From the NCBI GenBank assembly GCA_019155205.2, contig JAHNZQ020003149.1, forward strand, positions 331,201 to 395,200: DNA of 64,000 nucleotides, in the 5' to 3' direction. Positions 52,401 through 59,278 of this stretch are shown here, in pieces. Position 1 is the stretch's first letter. Each line of letters starts with the position of its first letter. The position numbers and the translations under genes were made by a program. The notes below the pieces were generated by a model. The model had not been told where the DNA came from. It did not search any database and saw nothing but the letters and a program-made list of their open reading frames with translations. Origin of the DNA: Gracilaria vermiculophylla. Its lineage: Eukaryota; Rhodophyta; Florideophyceae; Gracilariales; Gracilariaceae.

Positions 52401-54224
52401 CCATCTTTATTTCAGCCGATTTTGCTTTGCAGTCGAGGAGAGAATTCAAATCCTGCACTGTTAATCACTGAACTCACGAATGAGTTTCAAATACCACTTG
52501 CAAGTCTTGCTATGGGTTCCGCAAATGCTGAAGCTGAAATCTCAGATCTAATGACCCATGCCATGCGAAGAGCAAAAGCTGGGACGAAAACTTTAGTGCT
52601 ACTGAAGAATATGCACTTAGCTGGGAAGTCCACAATCAACAAGATTCAAGCTGTTCTTCTCGCCAACAGAGGCTCGCTGCACTATCTTCTTGTATTGACA
52701 GCGGAGCTACCTCTAACGTCACCATCGACTTCACTCCTCAGCATAGCGAGCACGTCTGACTTTTTCTCATTTGAAGCCCCGCGAAATTTCCGCAGCAGCA
52801 TGGCTTTTGCCATTGAGCGTATATCAACGTTCGAAAATAACTATGGTTCCAGAAATTTGAAATCCATGACAACTCTTGACGGAATGAAAATTTTGATGGC
52901 CTATTTGCATGCATGCTTAACAGAAAGGGCATTAAACAGCCCGGTTGGGTTCAGCAAGAGTTACGAGTTCTCTGAATCAGATCTCGCGGCAGGATGGAAC
53001 TCGATTTTGCATGTATCGTCCAATCTTGACTCGAATACTGCTTTGCTGAGCTTCGTCCATCTTTTGAAAACGTCTATATACGGTTGCCACATACAGAATG
53101 ATACAGATCAAGAAATTTTGGATGCCCTTGTCGATGACGTTTTCTCCCGAGAGCGAATAGAATCCATCTCAACGGGAAGCGTCAAAATTGTGAAACCAGC
53201 AAATGAATCACATGTGCGAATTCCAATCGATAAGGAGGCCAGGAACACATTTTTGCTGAATCTGCCGTTAGACGTCAGCCCAGATTGGTACTACATGCCC
53301 TCAGAGACAACGAAGGCGAAGAGGACGAAAGAAGGCCAAATTGCAGCTCAGAAGCTTTTGTCCATGTCAAGAGGTATACAATCTTCGAAAGATTCTGCGA
53401 AACCGGATGTTGTTGCACAGGATGAGGTGCAAACCAAAGTTGATGAAGTTTTGCGTAAAGCGCTTGAACTTCCGGATGTTCCACGGCAAAGTCCTTCAGA
53501 CCCAAGTCCCAAAACACCTCTCGACCGATTCTGGATCACAGAAAAGGCTTTATTGTGGGACCTTACTATGAAAATCAAGACCATTGCGAGAGACTCGTCG
53601 AAGCCTGAGAGGGTTTTGGGCAAACGCATCACTCTGCTGTCTGATTTCAAGCGAGAGCTTTCTTCTATCTGTTCCACGTCATCTCGAAGACTTCCATCTC
53701 TATGGAAAGATGCCGGGAAGTATTTCGGAGAAAACTTGAGCCCTTTCAGCATGTTGTCGAAGGTATCGGACTGTGCCAAAAACATTCCTCTCACAAAAGA
53801 TTGTAGGTCATTCAATCTCTCAAGTATATTGCGACCAAAGGCATTCTTGACCGCTCTTCGCTTTGAAACAGCGGCTGCACGAGGGGTTTCGCCTCATACG
53901 CTGTTGCCCATGCTTGTTGTCGGAGAGAATGTTCAGGATTGTGAGTGCTTGCTGTATGGGATAGGACTTAACGGAGCCTCATGGGATACAAAGAAGGCAT
54001 GTTTCGTTTTGAACGAAAGCTTTTCTGGGAACGTTGGAAAAGTAACATTACTATGGAGATCTGTGGATGACTTTCATGATGAAGATCAAATTATCGCGGT
54101 CCCTCTTTACGCGACAAGCCCACAGAATACGCTCGTCGAAACTGTGAGCATTGATGTGGTCAACAAAGACGTGTATCGCTTGTGGCGACTTCAAGGTGTC
54201 TCGTTTTTCGTGCATGGGGTATGA
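40407..54224 (+). CDS. Cytoplasmic dynein heavy chain
   Basis: A 4605-residue protein in one uninterrupted exon of 13.8 kb, close to the 4646 residues of human DYNC1H1. The tail and linker occupy about residues 1-1780. The AAA ring follows: AAA1 P-loop GPAGTGKT (1811-1818) with CFDEFNR; AAA2 GSSGSGKS (2107-2114) with [20 protein letters not shown]; AAA3 GPPGCGKS (2488-2495) with [10 protein letters not shown]; AAA4 GAPGTGKKT (2876-2884), where the Thr/Ser after the Lys is Lys, though Walker B [16 protein letters not shown] is kept. The stalk coiled coils (about 3110-3230 and 3330-3420) flank a microtubule-binding region beginning [12 protein letters not shown]. The C-terminal domain is complete. 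It powers minus-end transport, nuclear positioning or spindle function. No axonemal features stand out, so cytoplasmic dynein 1 is favoured over dynein 2. Confidence 0.95.
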   Translation: [4605 protein letters not shown]

Positions 54225-55290
54225 TCACATGTTTATGCTCCGGCAGGATGTATATAATAGGTTGCAATATGTAGGAATGTTGACATAAAGCTGAGATGGC
54301 TCCAATCCACCATTGCAGTTTTCGTGCTTTTTATGGGATCGTGACTATGTTGATGTAAACTAATTAGTGTGCTGGCGGGTAAGATGTAAATGTACCGCGG
54401 TTATGACTCATTTGCAACCGATTGAGCACTAAAGGCGCGTTGCGCAAGTAGCGTTCGGGAGCAGATCTAAGGACCACGGGTGCACACCCGTACGTCACAC
54501 GGCATAAGCCTGTGAATTCCCTTCATGTTCACTACAAAACGCAGCGAAACGAAGAAGAACCACACAAGGTGTGCGCACGGGCATGTTAACTTTTCTTCCA
54601 GATTGTCTGGGCACGAATAGGACTTGCCACCTTACATGCAATTGGATCTGGTTCACTTGCGCTAGTTCAATGCGATGACTACTGCGAGGCTATTTCACAA
54701 GTCCGCGAGGTTACAGCGACTTGCGAGCTGATCAGACGGATCTTCAGCAATAAATATGAGAATCATACAGCTGGAAGCCTTTCGAGCCATGGATCAGTCT
54801 CAATTTATTGCATGCAGCTGCAAAGTCGTGCCCGGTTCAGCACCCTGATGTACCCGAAAGCTTCGGATGGAACCTTTCACACTGCTAAGCGTGTACAATC
54901 CCGTGTGCCATATGATAGTCAGTTGGGACTCGTACCTTCACTCATGCTAGCGCCGGCGGTAGCGACGACACGATCGCTCTAGTCGGCCTGAGGAGCACTG
55001 CGTCCATATCCAGCAGTCTACGCACTGTGTCAGAAGCTCGGTCACAATGTATACACGACGGCCACGTGTTCTATGTCATTGCAACCCTCCGAAAAAATCT
55101 CAAATAGTGAAAACGATCCCTATCCCACCTGCAGCTCCCGCAGCACAGAACCCTGCAATTCCGAATCTTTACTCGCACACAGCTGCGACGTTTGTCAATC
55201 TTTGACAGTCGCCCATCACGCCCATCCGCATTTCCTACGTCTTCTTCCATCGCGAAGCACTCGCGCCTCGAGTAGAAGCTCAAGCTTAAA
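54225..55290. other. Intergenic region between dynein and ApcC
   Basis: About 1.07 kb. A TATATAATAGG occurs near 54250 and an inverted ACGGGTGCACACCCGT near 54477-54492. No coding frame is supportable. The TATA-like element near a structured stretch could indicate a small RNA gene, but I recognise no family. Confidence 0.45.
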
Positions 55291-55650
55291 ATGTTTGCTT
55301 TTGCCTCGGTAACGCCTGTTCCGGCACGCTCCGCGACACATGCCGCCGTTTGCCGCCGTTCGCCGAAGATGGCGTACGATATGGACGGAACCGGAACAGG
55401 TTCGTTGGGTGACCGCCGTATAAAGAGCTCCGCCGTGGAGAAAGATTCTCGCTCGTTCAAGATTACCTATATTCTACCGAGCGAAACTAGGCTTTTTACG
55501 TTCCGCGAATTGCAGAATGTGTACACCACCAAGGTTGTGCCGTTCTCGTCGTGGTATGCTGAGCAACAGCGGATCCAGAAGATGGGTGGTCGTATTCTGA
55601 AGGTTGAGCTTTCCTCTGGTGGCCAAATGAGGTCGGTGGGAAACTCTTGA
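55291..55650 (+). CDS. apcC: Phycobilisome 7.8-kDa core linker ApcC, nuclear-encoded
   Basis: A 119-residue precursor. Residues about 53-112 are a CpcD-type linker domain: SFKITYILPSETRLFTFRELQNVYTTKVVPFSSW, followed by EQQRIQKMGGRILKVELSSGG, which matches cyanobacterial ApcC (RELQNTYFTKLVPYxxW, QQRIxKMGGKIVKVELATG). ApcC caps allophycocyanin trimers at the ends of the phycobilisome core. The first 50 residues are additional: MFAFASVTPVPARSATHAAVCRRSP, starting with Phe at positions 2 and 4 and otherwise Ala/Ser/Arg-rich, the red algal/glaucophyte transit-peptide form. It is therefore a gene moved from plastid to nucleus and imported back. It has no introns and near-balanced GC. It pairs functionally with the heme oxygenase at 17.3 kb. 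Confidence 0.9.
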   Translation: MFAFASVTPVPARSATHAAVCRRSPKMAYDMDGTGTGSLGDRRIKSSAVEKDSRSFKITYILPSETRLFTFRELQNVYTTKVVPFSSWYAEQQRIQKMGGRILKVELSSGGQMRSVGNS

Positions 55651-56165
55651 ATATCGTCTTCGTGTCTCGTTTGATTTATTCCGTTTCTGCGCAGTGTCCC
55701 TAGTAAACCTCGAGATGAGTTCAGAACAGTTTTTTTCTCAATTTGAAGTGTTCCTAAAATTCCCATTGCCGTCATGCGGGTCAGTAGTAAAACGTCCAAT
55801 ATGCATGGATTTGGCGAGTTCCACGTACTTCTGTATAGACGTAACGGGGAATTGAGGCTCCGCGTCGCAGTGTAGCTTTACCGACTTCGTCTTCTACCGG
55901 TGGCTGATCCCTTCCCCACTTTCACCACAGAGTTCTATCACCGTGCTTCGACTGATTTTACAGAAAGCAGAAACAGGAGCACAGCAACAATTTCGCTCTG
56001 TGACAAAACCTGTCGAGCTTCCGATGATCACGTCTATGCGGTGGAGTGGGGCACGGATGAAATGCCGTTCAAGAAAAGCTACTAGGGGGAGGAGACTTAT
56101 CAGAGTAGTGGTTGTGTGGAAAGTTGGCAGATGAAAAGAAAATAGTGCCTGTAAAGGTCATATCA
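55651..56165. other. Intergenic region between ApcC and tRNA-Tyr
   Basis: About 515 nt without a supportable gene. A T4 run (TTTTCTTTT on the - strand at about 56133-56141) lies about 25 nt beyond the 3' end of the tRNA and is its probable Pol III terminator. Confidence 0.5.
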
Positions 56166-56263
56166 TCTCCCGACTTAGAATCGAACTAAGGACATTTTGA
56201 TGGGTGCTTGCCACTACAGTCAAATGCTCTAGGTTGTGCGTCTACCAACTGAGCTACCGAGAG
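56166..56263 (-). tRNA. tRNA-Tyr (GTA) with two introns
   Basis: A 98-nt gene giving a perfect 73-nt tRNA once two inserts are removed. Acceptor stem CTCTCGG pairs with TCGGGAG (two G-T wobbles), discriminator A. D arm GCTC-AGTTGGTA-GAGC forms only if 13 nt (GACGCACAACCTA or a shifted equivalent) are removed between positions 21 and 22. Anticodon stem TTTGA/TCAAA closes a loop CTGTAGA with anticodon GTA after removing 12 nt (TGGCAAGCACCC) at the canonical 37/38 site. T arm CTTAG-TTCGATT-CTAAG is perfect. Canonical tRNA-Tyr introns are common in eukaryotes. The D-arm intron is not, and is a trait of Cyanidioschyzon tRNAs. The A box lies before the insert, so transcription should be unaffected. 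Confidence 0.93.
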
Positions 56264-57394
56264 GATAATACTTAATGTTGGGGTGACAGACTGATGTATT
56301 AGTACTAACGCCCATGTGCTGCTTGTGGGCCATGCCTGTGTCTCAGGCGGGCCCAGAAAATCAATGGAACAAAGAGACTTCTTATGACGCGTCCAAAAAA
56401 CACAAACATAAGATTCCAATTCCTGATGAGACACTATGGTAAGCAATCGTCAACCAGCGTCCAAATTCCCTGTCAAGTGCAAAGTCGTACATCACCTGAG
56501 TTATTTTTGCTCTAATCTCTATGAAATCTACCCCCATTTCGCTTTGTTTGGTTATGTTTGTCGCGATTGTGAACATGTCTCAGAAATTGAGAAACATTCA
56601 AGGCAATGATTAACAAACCAACTTGCACGCCATGTTGCCTCAAGAACGACTATGTGTCTTCTTAGGAAAAAGAAATGTATTAAGGGCAGGCTCTGCTGCA
56701 GGAGGAAATAAGACATTGAGCGCCTGAGGAAGAAGAAGAGCGAAGGAATTCGGATAAGCTACAAAAATATGTTAGCGTTAGTTGATGTAAAGCATATTCC
56801 ACTTCCTTAGTTTATTCCTGTGCTGCACAGTACTCAGGGCGACAAACATCCGCACGGTGAACTCCTTTCACTAGATAACTAATGGGTTTGGGCCTCATAA
56901 GGTGGTATTGCAATTCATTGTAGTTGCCATGATTCGAATCAAAGATTACTTTTCTAAAGAACGATTGCGAATCTGATTTAGCGGGTTGTGGCAATTTAAC
57001 GAAGGGTAAAATTATATGGGACGAACAATTGTACAGTTTCACGCTGTGGGACACACGTCAAGTTTTTGGGACGAAGAGCTTGTTCTAAAGGGTGTTTGAA
57101 CTGCTTAAATGACGTATTTATGTTGGGTTTGGTGTAGTGTTTCTTTAGATCTTAGATCAGAGCGTTGAGATTAAAATTAGCCGAATGGCTCGCTGGAGTT
57201 ATGGCCATCATATTGGTTATGAGAAAAAACAATACCAATCCATCCTGGAATTGTACGGTTTCTTTACAATCCCGTTCATACAGAATTGCTTTCGCCCCTG
57301 CCTGTTACCGCTGATACTTCACAAACAACAGTGACAGCCTAATGTGGGAATCTGGCCATGACTTATATCCTACCTAAACCAAAACTGTGATTCT
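56264..57394. other. Intergenic region
   Basis: About 1.1 kb of near-balanced sequence, stops in all frames, no recognisable RNA or repeat. Confidence 0.55.
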
Positions 57395-58525
57395 CTAATT
57401 CGCGAACGAAGCACATGATCCTGGCCATTCGCAACTCCATTGCTCGACGTCGACCCATCGCTTGAGATCTGAAGAAGAAACAAGAGCGTTAACCGTCGCT
57501 AGATCATTAAACGCCACTTTAGAGTCCAGATCTGGATGGACCTTTTCATCGCGACAGGATTCTACAAAAGCCTTGAACTCGGATTCGATGCCGGAAAATG
57601 AAAGCTCTTCCTCCACCACTGCATTGCGTCTTTCAATTTTGCGAATTGTGGAGAGCTTATAGCCAGGCCGTGGAAATGATCTTTCGACGACTAGGTCTCC
57701 TGTTGTTCCTATAACTCGTAAAGCCCATAAAAACGTGTTCCCTGCGTAGGTGACGAAGATAGTTCCCGGCACGCCGTTCGAAAACTCCACTGCACCATTC
57801 ACTGTATCAGGGCCGGAGAACTCTCTATTTTGTTGCAAACATGTCGCACAGACGCGGGCTACATCAGCCCCTAGAACCACCCTCATGCCGGCAATGTGGT
57901 GAACCATTCCGTCGAGCAGAATGCCTGTACCCGACAGGCCAAGACGCCATCCCCTACCGTAGCGACTTCCTGGTGGCATTGGAGTCTGAGCAGTAAATTG
58001 AACAGAAATGACGCTCCCACAAACACCCTTTAACATTTTGTGCGCCTTCTTGAACACAGATTCAAAGCGAAAGTTTTCAGCTATGGCATGAATCGCGGTG
58101 CTCTTCTCGGCGTCCTGTAAAAGTCGCTTTGCAGACTCTAAATCAGCTGCGAGCGGCTTTTCGGCAAGAACATGAATACCTTCTGCGAGTATCATCTGTG
58201 CGAAAGGAGCGAGTTGGGGAATGGGAACCGCTAAGACCACTGCATCTATCAGAGAACGGTTTTTGCGAAGAGCCTCGAGGGCGGACTGCAGCACGAATTC
58301 TGGATCATCAGAAGATGAAGCATGAGCGACAATCGCATTTGAATCGTATTGACTGGCCAACTCGCGTGCCGAAATCAGCGATCTTGACCATATTAGATTC
58401 ACTCGTACCTCTGAATTCGCCTGTAACTCCTGGAGACAGTTCTTGTGAGCTGAAGAGGCAAACATTCCAGCGCCAAGAAGGGCTAATTGGATCGGTCCTT
58501 TTCTGCTTGTTTCGTTCTTGATCAT
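57395..58525 (-). CDS. Gfo/Idh/MocA-family NAD(P)-dependent oxidoreductase
   Basis: A 376-residue protein from the ATG at 58525 (MIKNETSRKG). The N-terminal Rossmann fold opens IQLALLGAGMFASSAHKN, the GxGxxA dinucleotide site. VVLAVPIPQLAPFAQMILAEG and HVLAEKPLAADLESAKRLL follow, where EKP carries the conserved Lys of the family. The C-terminal half (GRGWRLGLSGTGILLDGMVHHIAG, then FSNGVPGTIFVTYAGN) matches the substrate-binding domain, with the catalytic His likely in MVHHIAG. By family it oxidises or reduces a sugar or sugar derivative in the cytosol; the exact substrate is unknown. It is intronless. No neighbour suggests a pathway. Confidence 0.88.
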   Translation of the reverse strand: MIKNETSRKGPIQLALLGAGMFASSAHKNCLQELQANSEVRVNLIWSRSLISARELASQYDSNAIVAHASSSDDPEFVLQSALEALRKNRSLIDAVVLAVPIPQLAPFAQMILAEGIHVLAEKPLAADLESAKRLLQDAEKSTAIHAIAENFRFESVFKKAHKMLKGVCGSVISVQFTAQTPMPPGSRYGRGWRLGLSGTGILLDGMVHHIAGMRVVLGADVARVCATCLQQNREFSGPDTVNGAVEFSNGVPGTIFVTYAGNTFLWALRVIGTTGDLVVERSFPRPGYKLSTIRKIERRNAVVEEELSFSGIESEFKAFVESCRDEKVHPDLDSKVAFNDLATVNALVSSSDLKRWVDVEQWSCEWPGSCASFAN

Positions 58526-59278
58526 GACTGCCGTGGGATTGAACTGCCAGATCAATGTTCAATGACGATCACGAAATGGCTCGCCTTCAGACAAAAGATC
58601 CACAAAATGGCAAAAAGATCGGATGAGGGCACACAGAACCCTTGCCTTCTGTTGACAAGAGCCAAAAACTTTTCTATGACGAGAACGAACTCTTGGTCAA
58701 ACAAAACGCTAGCCTGTTCATGACCAGAGTTAGGATGACCGCCTGTTCTGAGCACTGAGCGCTTTCAGCATGTGAGACGCAGACAAATTTCAAAATACTG
58801 GATGTAATGTACGGTATCATGCGAATCTCGTTACAAGATCTTAGGTTCAATCATGCTCCCGATCGACAGCCATAGCACTCGGTTCATGGCCAAGGTAAGA
58901 ACTGCAAGCTTAAGAGATTACTATAATGATAATTTTCGGCACAGTAATAACCCAGCTACCTCTTTTCGGGCCGAAGTTTGGTGTTTGGTGAATTTACGAT
59001 GTTCAAGTGCTTGGAAGAATTATAATTTTCCTACTGTTTTATGCTCAGCATTGCAGGGAATGTGAGAACAAAGATGTTCATAAAACGCGTCCCAAAAACA
59101 CATGCAGCTCCAGACAACGAGCGTCGATGCTGCCGAGTCGTGATCCATTCCAAACCGTAGTCGTCGAGAATAAGGTGGTAGGTATTGAGACCCAAAACTA
59201 AGCACAGTGTTTCCCTTCTTCTTCGGCGATAAACGTTACGCAAAGTTTATGGATCGAACAAGCTTGTCAAAGACATGT
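58526..59278. other. Intergenic region
   Basis: About 750 nt without a supportable gene. Confidence 0.5.

Noticed and set aside
54470..54500. Inverted repeat ACGGGTGCACACCCGT as a terminator or RNA hairpin
   Set aside because: Short palindrome without a neighbouring structured RNA; likely chance.
57181..57260. A/T-rich stretch considered as an origin or matrix-attachment site
   Set aside because: No consensus exists that could be recognised by eye, and composition is ordinary for this block.
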